Below, piece after piece: positions 9,303 through 17,711 of a DNA stretch of 64,000 bases. Source of the stretch: Hydrogenophaga sp. (lineage in GTDB: Bacteria; Pseudomonadota; Gammaproteobacteria; Burkholderiales; Burkholderiaceae_C); NCBI RefSeq assembly GCF_030656115.1, contig NZ_JAUSOO010000005.1, positions 1 to 64,000 of the forward strand. The letters are read 5' to 3'. How positions within the stretch are numbered: the stretch's first letter is position 1; each line of letters starts with the position of its first letter. Below the pieces are notes generated by a model. The model searched no databases, was not told the origin of the DNA, and was given only the letters and a program-made list of their open reading frames with translations. The translations under genes were made by a program, and so were the position numbers.

Positions 9303-11039
9303 ATGTTTAAATTTTTCTGTGTTTTGGTTTGCTTGCTGTTCGCTGCCTCTGCCGCGTTGGCTAAAACTTCTGCAGAGAGTAAATTATTTCTTTACATTAG
9401 TCCGACAACTCATGATTATTTTTTGTCTCAAAATGAAACGTATGAATTATCTGTGAAACGTTGGCGCACACACTTGAGGAAATTTGGGAAACAAGCACAC
9501 ACGATTGGTCGCGAGCAACTTGTGGGTGGAGTTCTATTGGGCACTTTAATTCTTCCAAATAGTGTTGCTTTGGCTGCTGATGAACGAGAGGCTATAAAAC
9601 TTTTTGTTTCGCGGGGTGGTAATTTGTTAGGGAGCGGGTTGGTCGGTTCTCGTGATTCTTCTGGGAACTACGTCGGATTGGATTTTTTGCAATCTATATT
9701 TCATGTTGAGACTAACGGTTTTTTTCAAGAAACGTCTGACTCATTTTTTATGCCATATGGTGACGGCCCTGTAACCTGGCCAGTTCCTGCTGGCAGAAGA
9801 ATGCCGTTATTGTCTGCTAAAGATTCTGTTCTTCGACTCAAATCTGATAATTTGGCATCCGTAGTTATGGACTGGTCTCGCACCATGGATTTACAGCCCA
9901 ATGGTGTCATGGCATTCAATGAAATAGGTCTTAGTCGGTTGGTTTATTTTTCATTTCCAGATACAGCTTGGCCGTACAACAGGGATGTTCAGTTGGTGAT
10001 GGATGCGAGCCTTGCGTGGTTAAGACGTGAGCCAATAGCGTATAAAGCTGCTTGGCCAGACGGTTATGTGGCTTCCCATTTGATTGAAATGGATACTGAA
10101 GATAAATTCGCAACTGCAGTTCGCTTGGCAGAGCTTCTTGAGGGGGAAGGATTTAGAGGAACGTTTTATTGCCTGACCTCCGAAGCAGTTCGAGAGCCTA
10201 AAACAGTTCATAATCTTTTGGCTCGGGGTCATGAGATTGCTTATCATGCCGATGTCCATTTCGGTTTCAATGGTGATCCCGGTGGAGAGCAAGAGCTTCG
10301 TATTGCTTTTATGATTCAACAAATGCAAAGCATTATTGGTGAGCGCTCGAAAGAGGCGACTGGCTTTCGTGCGCCGACAGAATCATACGACGCAACTACC
10401 GAATCATTACTGCACAAGTACGGCATAAAACATCACGCTGCTGATTTGAGCTCAAGCGCTGATCGGCTGCCTTTTTTTTCGGACCCGGGAGGGGGGCGCT
10501 TAAATTTCAGTCAATCTTTGGTTGTGTTGCCACGCACTCAGCGAGATGATATAGAATTTCAAAAATTGCAGTTTAATGCCGATGCAATATTGGCTAATTT
10601 ATTGTATGATCTAAATCACACTGTAAATAGTGGTGCATTTGGTCTTTTGTCGGTTCATTCGCAATATTTTGTTGATGGGGGGTTTATGCTAAGCCCTATG
10701 AGAAGTTACGTGAAAAGAGTCTCGGATTTCAGGGATAGACTTTGGGTGGCGCGCGGTGATGAGATAGCCAATTGGTGGCGTAGGCGAGAGGTTGTAACCA
10801 TCAAGCAAAAAAAACGAGAGTCAACGTTGACTATTCTAGTTGATAGCCCGATTTCTGTGCCTGGCTTAAGTGTTTTTGTTACAGTGCCTCGAAAGAATGC
10901 AGTCATGAGGATTGTAGATATCTCAAATACATCTTCGGTTCGCGTAAAGAAGATTGACTCGTTTCGTTCGGCTCTTATTTTTGATAAACATAAAGAAGGT
11001 AAGACCGTCTTAAGTCTGGTGTTTGATGATGGTCGATGA
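9303..11039 (+). CDS. Exported NodB-family polysaccharide deacetylase, catalytic residues intact (paralogue 3)
   Basis: A 578-residue protein with a cleavable signal peptide (ending AALA) rather than a lipobox. The Rossmann-like N-terminal region (GTLILPNSVALAADERE, then RGGNLLGSG) is shared with the other two paralogues. The NodB-like domain keeps every catalytic element: D264-T-E-D267 (a D-x-E-D form of motif 1), H315 and H319 in GHEIAYHADVH, R356-A-P358, and H452 in LLSVHSQ. It is therefore the only member of the trio predicted to remove acetyl groups from a polysaccharide in the periplasm or at the surface. The substrate is unknown. It lies 135 bp downstream of paralogue 2 on the same strand. 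Confidence 0.72.
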   Translation: MFKFFCVLVCLLFAASAALAKTSAESKLFLYISPTTHDYFLSQNETYELSVKRWRTHLRKFGKQAHTIGREQLVGGVLLGTLILPNSVALAADEREAIKLFVSRGGNLLGSGLVGSRDSSGNYVGLDFLQSIFHVETNGFFQETSDSFFMPYGDGPVTWPVPAGRRMPLLSAKDSVLRLKSDNLASVVMDWSRTMDLQPNGVMAFNEIGLSRLVYFSFPDTAWPYNRDVQLVMDASLAWLRREPIAYKAAWPDGYVASHLIEMDTEDKFATAVRLAELLEGEGFRGTFYCLTSEAVREPKTVHNLLARGHEIAYHADVHFGFNGDPGGEQELRIAFMIQQMQSIIGERSKEATGFRAPTESYDATTESLLHKYGIKHHAADLSSSADRLPFFSDPGGGRLNFSQSLVVLPRTQRDDIEFQKLQFNADAILANLLYDLNHTVNSGAFGLLSVHSQYFVDGGFMLSPMRSYVKRVSDFRDRLWVARGDEIANWWRRREVVTIKQKKRESTLTILVDSPISVPGLSVFVTVPRKNAVMRIVDISNTSSVRVKKIDSFRSALIFDKHKEGKTVLSLVFDDGR

Positions 11040-11225
11040 TTGTACCGGATTGGATTGTCCAGAAGGCATGGGGTGAATATTTTTGCTATGGAGTTAGGTG
11101 ATTTTACTTATATGAGTTTTCGTGGACACATTATTTTTGTGAAAATCAGCCACTTATGAAATTCTTCACATGAAGAGATATCGGCTAATGTCTTGGTATG
11201 ATCAAATGAATCATGAATATCTTGA

Positions 11226-11975
11226 TCATCGGCAAATCATTCCACCTTGTATATGCTCTTGGTTCGAGATTAGAGTATCTAAAATGGCTTGCGACAGTTC
11301 TAGATCATAACCGTGAATGTTTCCTTGACCGCCATATCCAGGTTCTGAGTTGTATCCGGGAAAAAGCTGTCCTGCCTGTATTTGAAGAGGATTCGCTTGT
11401 AAGCCGAAAATTGCCTTGTATCGGCTGATGACTTGGTAATCTAGTCGTTGAGCATGGTCGTAGATGAGCCTGTTGCGTTCACTCCATTGTTGTGCTTGGG
11501 TGGACATGGTGGCGCCGATATCCACCCAAAAATAGGCAGCGTTGGGTGCCAAAGATTTGAGCTTGTGCATCAGTTGCTCCTGACTTTCTGCAAAATCAGC
11601 CTCCAGCAAGTTGGTACCCAAAATGATGATGATGACTTTGGCATTCGAAATAAGCGCAGCATCAGCGTCAACGCTCTCAAGTGCTGATTTCTGGATGTGT
11701 GTGCCCGGCGTGGTGATGGAGCGTCCGCCGTCAAAACTGATTTTTTGTGGACCACGTAGCAACGCACGGAGAGTCACTTCTAGGCCGGCGTGTTTGAGCC
11801 CCATACCCAGCGAGTCGGCCAGGACGTAAGCAGAAGCTGGGCTGATCTCGCATGCTCTCGCAGGGGGGGGGGCCTTGATCCCTTGTTTGACTGGGTCGGC
11901 ACTGGCCGAGATCGGTGTACTGCTGAAAAAGCAAGCGAAACCCAACGCACGAATACAATATGTAACCTTTGACAT
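11226..11975 (-). CDS. Secreted SGNH-like esterase with a C10 tract
   Basis: A 249-residue protein with a signal peptide ending near ISASA. It has an SGNH block I (LADSLGMGL, Ser55), a block III-like GTN (120-122) and a C-terminal His (H221 in GNIHGYD). The Asp normally three residues before that His is Gly, so catalysis may be atypical. A plausible role is O-deacetylation or O-acetyl transfer on the locus polysaccharide. The gene is transcribed towards the deacetylase cluster and away from the algI-like gene. Codons for A35-P38 contain a run of ten C, immediately after the signal peptide; a change of one C would abolish the protein. Confidence 0.6.
   Translation of the reverse strand: MSKVTYCIRALGFACFFSSTPISASADPVKQGIKAPPPARACEISPASAYVLADSLGMGLKHAGLEVTLRALLRGPQKISFDGGRSITTPGTHIQKSALESVDADAALISNAKVIIIILGTNLLEADFAESQEQLMHKLKSLAPNAAYFWVDIGATMSTQAQQWSERNRLIYDHAQRLDYQVISRYKAIFGLQANPLQIQAGQLFPGYNSEPGYGGQGNIHGYDLELSQAILDTLISNQEHIQGGMICR
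11863..11872 (-). repeat. Homopolymer of ten C (coding strand) in the SGNH-like gene
   Basis: Ten consecutive G on the plus strand, that is, C10 on the coding strand of the gene at 11226-11975. It encodes part of A-P-P-P just after the signal peptide. The ten-base length keeps the frame open. Tracts of this length commonly slip during replication and can act as ON/OFF switches. Confidence 0.85.
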
Positions 11976-12119
11976 GTCGCAGCACCGATGTAGTGTGTAG
12001 AACTGGGCAGTTTAAGAGGTCGGGAAGTTGCCGGATGCAACAAGGGGAGGACGTCTGGCAAGAATTTCTCTGGTGGCTTGAGGGCATGTACCGTTTCATA
12101 ACATTATTCACTGCTGGCT

Positions 12120-13514
12120 ATGGTTTTCACCTCCCATGTGTTCCTGTTTTTGTTCCTGCCGCTGTTTTTGGCGGTTTACTACGTATCGCCATTTCGGCTT
12201 CGCTCGGGAATCATCCTGGTTTTTAGTTATTTTTTTTACGGTTGGTGGCGACCTGATTTTGCGTTGTTGCTGGCAGGGGTGACGCTGGGAACCTACTGGC
12301 TGACCTTGCTGATGGAGTCAGAGAGCTGGAGAGACAGGCGCAAGCTGGTGCTTACCTTTGGCGTTGTGGGCAATCTTTTGGCGTTGGGTTACTTTAAGTA
12401 TTTCAATTTTGGCATGGACAGTATGAACCTGCTATTGGCAGGTTTGGGCGTAGGGCCTATGGAGTACAGTCGCGTGCTGTTACCGATCGGGTTGTCATTT
12501 TTTATTTTTCAGGCCATCAGCTACATGGTGGATGTGTACCGAGGGGATGCACCCGTTACGCAAAACGTATTTGATTTTGCTGCTTTTATTTCATTTTTTC
12601 CTCAATTGGTGGCCGGCCCTGTGTTGCGTTACCAGCCGCTGGCGGACCAGTTTCGTGAGCGGGTGCATTCATGGTCGCATTTTTCACATGGTTGTCTGCT
12701 GTTTATGGCGGGGTTTTCTGGCAAGGTGCTGATTGCAGATCCCATGAATCCGTTGGTGGAGTCGGCATTCAGCGTTGCTGCGCCAACCATGGCCGATGCT
12801 TGGTTGGGAGCATTGGCTTACACCATTCAACTCTTTTTTGATTTCAGCGGCTACAGCACCATGGCGATTGGCTTGGGATTGATGGTCGGCTTTCACTTTC
12901 CCAAGAATTTCAATGACCCTTACGTTTCTGCCTCTATCACCGAATTCTGGCGTCGTTGGCACATTTCTCTTTCCACGTGGCTGCGGATGTATTTGTATGT
13001 CCCACTGGGGGGCAATCGCAAAGGATCGGTGAGAACCTATGTCAACTTGATGGCCACCATGGTGTTAGGGGGGTTGTGGCATGGCGCCAACTGGACGTTT
13101 ATTGTCTGGGGCTTTTGGCATGGGGGGCTCTTGGCGCTTGAGCGTTACTGGCGCAGCAAGTTCCCGAGACCGATGTTGCCCAGGTGGGTGGCGGTGCTGT
13201 TTACCCTGGTGCTTGTGATGATCGGTTGGGTGTTTTTCAGAGCTGTCAACGTTACTGCGGCGTTGACCATGCTCACAGCTATGTTTGGTCTATCGGGTGG
13301 ATGGTCTTTGACTTTCAGTCCGTCCATGGCTTGGCAAGTCGTGCCTGAGAGGCTGTGGGTCATGGCGGTAGGGGGGTTGCTGGTCTTTGCGCTGCCTTGG
13401 GTCAAGCGATCTGTTGTGGGGCGTGCTCGATTGTTGATTTTGCCGATTTTTGTTTGGGCGGTAGCAACGCTTTCTTCGCAGGCGTTCACGCCGTTCCTCT
13501 ATTTCCAATTCTGA
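12120..13514 (+). CDS. AlgI-like MBOAT membrane O-acetyltransferase
   Basis: A 464-residue polytopic membrane protein of the MBOAT family. It opens with hydrophobic helices and has the AlgI-type region LLPIGLSFFIFQAISYMVDVYRG split across residues 121-142. It also carries WRRWHISLSTWLR (His281) and GLWHGANW with the presumed catalytic His321. AlgI-type proteins pass acetyl groups across the inner membrane to AlgJ/AlgX partners. The gene lies 9 bp upstream of an AlgJ-like gene, which supports a two-gene acetylation unit. No clear ribosome site precedes the ATG at 12120, but the frame begins exactly with the conserved MBOAT N-terminus. The polysaccharide target is not evident from this window. 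Confidence 0.85.
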   Translation: MVFTSHVFLFLFLPLFLAVYYVSPFRLRSGIILVFSYFFYGWWRPDFALLLAGVTLGTYWLTLLMESESWRDRRKLVLTFGVVGNLLALGYFKYFNFGMDSMNLLLAGLGVGPMEYSRVLLPIGLSFFIFQAISYMVDVYRGDAPVTQNVFDFAAFISFFPQLVAGPVLRYQPLADQFRERVHSWSHFSHGCLLFMAGFSGKVLIADPMNPLVESAFSVAAPTMADAWLGALAYTIQLFFDFSGYSTMAIGLGLMVGFHFPKNFNDPYVSASITEFWRRWHISLSTWLRMYLYVPLGGNRKGSVRTYVNLMATMVLGGLWHGANWTFIVWGFWHGGLLALERYWRSKFPRPMLPRWVAVLFTLVLVMIGWVFFRAVNVTAALTMLTAMFGLSGGWSLTFSPSMAWQVVPERLWVMAVGGLLVFALPWVKRSVVGRARLLILPIFVWAVATLSSQAFTPFLYFQF

Positions 13515-13523
13515 GGCCGCACC

Positions 13524-14645
13524 ATGGATGAAGATCGTATGCAAATTCCGTTACGGGCCCCACTGGAGGTCTGGCTGGCGGGTGCTTTGATGATTCTGTT
13601 GATGCTTTTCGGTCTGTGGCAGGCATCGTATGCCTTGCGCGATCCGGCCCTTGCAGATGTGCCAACGACAATGGAGGACATGCGCTCGGGTGTTGCGTCT
13701 GAAAAGTTCAGTAAGCATGTGGACATGCATTTGCCTGCCCGTCATGCTCTTATTGCCACAGCGAACGCAGGACGCTACACCATTTTTCAGGGGACGGGGG
13801 ACGACGTACGGTTGGGGCGGAACGAGTGGCTATTCTCCGTTGAAGAAATCAAATACGAGGCACAAGCTGACGTTTGGATGGGGCAACGGTTGGATACCGT
13901 GGCTCGTGTATCTAAGTGGCTGAATCAAAGAGGGATTCTTCTGGTGGTAGCCTTGCTTCCAGATAAGGCCCGCGTTCATGAGGCTCAGTTGGCCAGTGGT
14001 ACTTACCCCGTCTGGTATGCACACCGCTATGGTTCAGCGCTGCAAAGTCTGCGTACTGCAGGTGTCCAGACGGTTGATGTGCGTGATGTGTTGGAGCCTG
14101 AGGGTAAGCGCAGGCCCATGTTTTACAGCACCGATACCCACTGGAACCAAGAGGGGGCGGATCTCGTTGCGCAGGCTGTGGCACGACGCGTGCGCGAACT
14201 TGCTCCCTATTTGCCTGAAGTTCGGTTCAAGACAGAGTTGTCGGCGGAGAGCAAAACCCGCGTGGGTGATTTGCTGAGGTTGATTGGCCTGAGTGATGCG
14301 CCCGATTGGTTGCGGCCCAATCCTGACATCGAAAGCGTACAAACCACGGTGCTGGTCAGTGAAAAGGCGCAAGGAGGCTTGATGGATGATGTCAGTGTAC
14401 CGGTCGTGCTGGTGGGCACATCGTACTCACGTCGAGCCAATTTTCATGGGGCTTTGCAGCAACACCTCTCTGCTGAGGTATTGAACATGTCCAAAGACGG
14501 CGGTGGTTTTTCTGCTGCCATGAACGGGTATTTGAAGGGTGAGGAATTCATGAATTCACCGCCTCAGGTGCTGATCTGGGAAATTCCCGAGCGTGTGCTT
14601 TCGCAACCGTTGTCTTTGGTTGACACGCAGGGCTGGCCATTTTGA
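13524..14645 (+). CDS. AlgJ-like membrane-anchored O-acetyltransferase (copy 2)
   Basis: A 373-residue protein with an uncleaved N-terminal membrane helix (about residues 15-33) and a periplasmic SGNH domain. Catalytic elements are D204-x-H206 in STDTHWNQEG and nucleophile S300 in GTSYS. The tail LIWEIPERVLSQP is shared with copy 1. It probably accepts acetyl groups from the AlgI-like protein encoded 9 bp upstream and transfers them to an exopolysaccharide. Base composition is closer to the chromosome average than that of copy 1, so the two copies may have different histories. Confidence 0.78.
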   Translation: MDEDRMQIPLRAPLEVWLAGALMILLMLFGLWQASYALRDPALADVPTTMEDMRSGVASEKFSKHVDMHLPARHALIATANAGRYTIFQGTGDDVRLGRNEWLFSVEEIKYEAQADVWMGQRLDTVARVSKWLNQRGILLVVALLPDKARVHEAQLASGTYPVWYAHRYGSALQSLRTAGVQTVDVRDVLEPEGKRRPMFYSTDTHWNQEGADLVAQAVARRVRELAPYLPEVRFKTELSAESKTRVGDLLRLIGLSDAPDWLRPNPDIESVQTTVLVSEKAQGGLMDDVSVPVVLVGTSYSRRANFHGALQQHLSAEVLNMSKDGGGFSAAMNGYLKGEEFMNSPPQVLIWEIPERVLSQPLSLVDTQGWPF

Positions 14646-14876
14646 ACGGTGGCTTGGTCTGGGCGACTTCCGTGACGGCAAAGGCAGGGCTTGCCATCCA
14701 TGCAGGCTTCTCTCTGGTGCGAGCCAGTCTGCGAAAGGTCACACTCATTTCAAAAGGGCTCAGCACATCAAGGTCGCCTCTTCCGTCAGCCCAGCAACGG
14801 GCCGAACAGGCGTGTAGTTTATGTGTTGTTCGTTGAGCTGCGAAAATCGTGCTCTTTGGTTTGAAGAAAGATTGCT

Positions 14877-15479
14877 ATGTTGCTTGATGCTACAGATTCC
14901 CAGCTGGTGCTGGTTGATTACCAGTCCCGCCTGATGCCTGTCATTTTTGAGGGCCCTCAGGTACTGGCCAATGCGGTGCGTCTTGCACGCATGGCGCAGT
15001 TGCTGGAGGTTCCTGTGTGGGGCACCGAGCAAAATCCCCAGAAGCTTGGCACCAACCCACCCGAATTGCGCGATCTGTGCCAAAAAACCTTGTCAAAAAT
15101 GCATTTTGGTGCGGCGTCTGATGGTTTGGTGGATTGGCTTCGTCCACCACCGCGCCCAGCGGGGGGCAACGCTCGTAGCCTGCCCAAGCATTTGCAGAAG
15201 TCCACAGCATCTGCGCCCGAAAGGGCCACCATCGTGCTGGCTGGTTGCGAGGCACATGTGTGCTTGTTGCAGACAGCGCTTGAATTGATTGAACAGGAGC
15301 TGGACGTGTGGGTGGTGACCGATGCCTGCAGTTCGCGCACCGAGCGCAACCGTGATGCCGCGTTTGACCGTTTGGCCGGAGCTGGTGCCGAACTGGTTAC
15401 AACCGAAATGGTCGCCTTTGAATGGCTTCGTACAGCCAACCATCCCTTGTTTCGCGATGTGCAGGCGCTGATTAAGTAA
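14877..15479 (+). CDS. Isochorismatase-family cysteine hydrolase
   Basis: A 200-residue protein with the alpha/beta fold and catalytic triad of the isochorismatase/nicotinamidase family: Asp in LVLVDYQSRL, Lys in KTLSKMHFG and Cys in AGCEAHVCLLQTAL. Proteins of this subgroup are often annotated only as hydrolases; their substrates are usually amides or enol ethers, and none can be assigned here. The ATG at 14877 is preceded by GAAAG. A 230-bp gap separates it from the algJ-like gene, and no operon partner is seen. Confidence 0.75.
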   Translation: MLLDATDSQLVLVDYQSRLMPVIFEGPQVLANAVRLARMAQLLEVPVWGTEQNPQKLGTNPPELRDLCQKTLSKMHFGAASDGLVDWLRPPPRPAGGNARSLPKHLQKSTASAPERATIVLAGCEAHVCLLQTALELIEQELDVWVVTDACSSRTERNRDAAFDRLAGAGAELVTTEMVAFEWLRTANHPLFRDVQALIK

Positions 15480-15625
15480 GACCGCTGCCAGATCAGGCTC
15501 AATTTTGCAGTGGTTTTTGGCGCTTCTATCGTTCATAGAAGGCATCGGTTCTGAGTCTCGCCCATGACCGTAGCATATTTTGCGGGGCGGCATTCGTGGG
15601 ATGTCAGACTCTCGCAAGTCTGAGC

Positions 15626-15639
15626 TTCATAATTATGAA
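15626..15639. promoter_or_regulatory. Palindromic operator candidate upstream of prpE
   Basis: TTCATAATTATGAA is a perfect 14-bp palindrome 77 bp before the prpE start codon, conspicuously AT-rich in a GC-rich context. Its 12-bp portion ATAATTATGAAT also occurs at 25878-25889, in the promoter of the methylmalonyl-CoA mutase operon next to a divergently encoded GntR regulator. The shared sequence suggests one regulator for both transcription units. Confidence 0.55.
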
Positions 15640-15715
15640 TTCAGTTTGAGCCGCCGGGTATGGTCCGGGTGGCTTATGTCCGTTGTCGCAAAAAATCACC
15701 ACGCTGGAGACTCTT

Positions 15716-17617
15716 ATGAGCAATCCCCAAGGCTACGCCGAATTTCACCGCCGTTCGATCGAGGACCGCGACGCTTTCTGGGCTGAGCAGGCCCGACTGG
15801 TGGACTGGCACAAACCGTTTGACCGGGTTTGCAATTACGACAACCCACCCTTCGCGCGCTGGTTTGAGGGTGGCTTGACCAACCTGTGCCACAACGCGGT
15901 GGACCGCCACCTGAAAGACCGGGCCGACCAGAACGCGCTGATCTTCGTGTCCACCGAAACCGACGTGGAGAAGATCTACAGCTTCCGTGAACTGCACACC
16001 GAGGTACAGCGCATGGCCGCCATCCTCATGGACCAAGGTGTGAAGAAGGGCGACCGCGTTCTGATATACATGCCCATGATTCCCGAAGCCGCTTTTGCCA
16101 TGCTGGCCTGCGTGCGCATCGGCGCCATTCACTCTGTGGTGTTTGGTGGTTTCGCCAGCCATTCGCTGGCCAGCCGCATCGAAGACGCCTCACCCGTGGC
16201 CATCGTCAGTGCCGACGCTGGCTCGCGCGGCGGCAAGGTGGTGGAATACAAGCCGCTGTTGGACGAAGCGATCAAGCTCTCCAACCACAAACCGTCCAAA
16301 GTGGTGATGGTCAACCGGGGCTTGGCCGCGTTCAACGCAGTGGAAGGTAGGGATGTGGATTACAGCGCCTCACGCGCCCAGCACATGGACACCGTGGTGC
16401 CCTGCGAGTGGGTGGACGCTACCCACCCGAGCTACACGCTCTACACCAGCGGTACCACCGGCAAGCCCAAGGGCGTGCAGCGCGACACCGGTGGCTACAC
16501 CGTGGCGCTGGCCGCCTCCATGAAGCACATTTACATGGGCGAGCCCGGCGAAACCTACTTTTCCACCAGCGACATTGGCTGGGTGGTGGGCCACAGCTAC
16601 ATCATTTACGGCCCACTGATCGGTGGCATGGCCACCATCATGTATGAAGGTCTGCCCATTCGACCAGACGCCGGCATCTGGTGGCAACTGGTCGAAAAGT
16701 ACAAGGTCACCGTCATGTTCAGCGCTCCCACAGCGGTGCGTGTGCTCAAAAAATACGACTCTTCGTTTATCAAGAAATATGATCTGTCCAGCCTCAAGGC
16801 CCTGTTCCTGGCGGGCGAGCCGCTGGATGAAACCACCGCCAAGTGGATCTCTGACGAGTTGGGCAAACCCATCGTAGATAATTACTGGCAGACCGAAACC
16901 GGCTGGCCCATTCTGGCGATCTGCAACGGCGTGGAAAAGGCTGACAGCAAATTTGGTTCGCCGGGCAAAGCGGTATACGGATATGACGTGAAGCTGCTGG
17001 ACGACCAGACCGGCGAAGAACTCGAGGGTGGCAACCAGAAGGGGGTGGTTGCCGTTGAAGGTCCGTTGCCTCCGGGGTGCATGCAGACTATCTGGGGTGA
17101 CGATGCGCGCTTTGTTAAAACCTACTGGTCCAGCGTGCCGGGCAAGGTGGTTTACAGCACCTTCGATTGGGGTATCCGCGACGCAGACGGTTATTACTTC
17201 ATCTTAGGCCGCACCGACGACGTGATCAACGTCGCCGGTCACCGTTTGGGTACCCGCGAGATCGAGGAAAGTATCTCCAGTCATCCGCGTATTGCAGAAG
17301 TGGCCGTGGTCGGCGTGGCTGACCAACTCAAGGGCCAGGTCGCTATGGCGTTTGCCGTGGTGAAAGATGCCTCTTTGCTTGCTGACGACGCCTCTCGTCT
17401 GAAGTTGGAAGGCGAAGTGATGAAGTTGGTGGACGAGCAACTCGGTGCGGTGGCGCGTCCGGCACGTGTGCGTTTCGTAAATGTGTTGCCCAAGACCCGG
17501 AGCGGCAAATTGCTGCGTCGCGCCATCCAGGCTGTTTGCGAAGGCCGCGATGCCGGTGACCTGACCACGATGGACGACCCTGCGGCGCTGCAACAGATCA
17601 AAGATTTGATGGGCTGA
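15716..17617 (+). CDS. prpE: Propionate--CoA ligase
   Basis: A 633-residue acyl-CoA synthetase of the ACS/PrpE family. It activates propionate to propionyl-CoA in the cytoplasm through an acyl-adenylate. Visible elements are the AMP-binding P-loop (LYTSGTTGKPKGVQRDTGG), the adenylate motif DNYWQTETGWPI, and the C-terminal hinge and lysine regions (LGRTDDVINVAGHRLGTREIEE, TRSGKLLRR). The opening GYAEFHRRSIEDRDAFW is typical of PrpE rather than Acs. The ATG at 15716 has GGAGA six bases upstream; an in-frame TTG at 15683 lacks a site. A palindromic operator candidate precedes the gene, probably linking it to the propionyl-CoA degradation operon at 25.9-33.3 kb. Confidence 0.9.
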   Translation: MSNPQGYAEFHRRSIEDRDAFWAEQARLVDWHKPFDRVCNYDNPPFARWFEGGLTNLCHNAVDRHLKDRADQNALIFVSTETDVEKIYSFRELHTEVQRMAAILMDQGVKKGDRVLIYMPMIPEAAFAMLACVRIGAIHSVVFGGFASHSLASRIEDASPVAIVSADAGSRGGKVVEYKPLLDEAIKLSNHKPSKVVMVNRGLAAFNAVEGRDVDYSASRAQHMDTVVPCEWVDATHPSYTLYTSGTTGKPKGVQRDTGGYTVALAASMKHIYMGEPGETYFSTSDIGWVVGHSYIIYGPLIGGMATIMYEGLPIRPDAGIWWQLVEKYKVTVMFSAPTAVRVLKKYDSSFIKKYDLSSLKALFLAGEPLDETTAKWISDELGKPIVDNYWQTETGWPILAICNGVEKADSKFGSPGKAVYGYDVKLLDDQTGEELEGGNQKGVVAVEGPLPPGCMQTIWGDDARFVKTYWSSVPGKVVYSTFDWGIRDADGYYFILGRTDDVINVAGHRLGTREIEESISSHPRIAEVAVVGVADQLKGQVAMAFAVVKDASLLADDASRLKLEGEVMKLVDEQLGAVARPARVRFVNVLPKTRSGKLLRRAIQAVCEGRDAGDLTTMDDPAALQQIKDLMG

Positions 17618-17711
17618 GCTCGAACGCTGTTCGTCGGTGGTGCTTCCCAGTCATGGGACGCACCACTCCTCGCAAGAAACACCCGTTAACTGATTGATTT
17701 TCATGGTGTTT

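Noticed and set aside
15130-15215. Pro/Gly/Arg-rich stretch in the isochorismatase-family gene as a repeat insertion like the one in mfd
   Set aside because: The segment lacks the palindrome and resembles a normal loop of this subgroup; without an alignment there is no reason to call it inserted.
15683-15715. TTG at 15683 as the prpE start
   Set aside because: No ribosome site upstream, while the ATG at 15716 has GGAGA at the right distance and gives the usual PrpE N-terminus.
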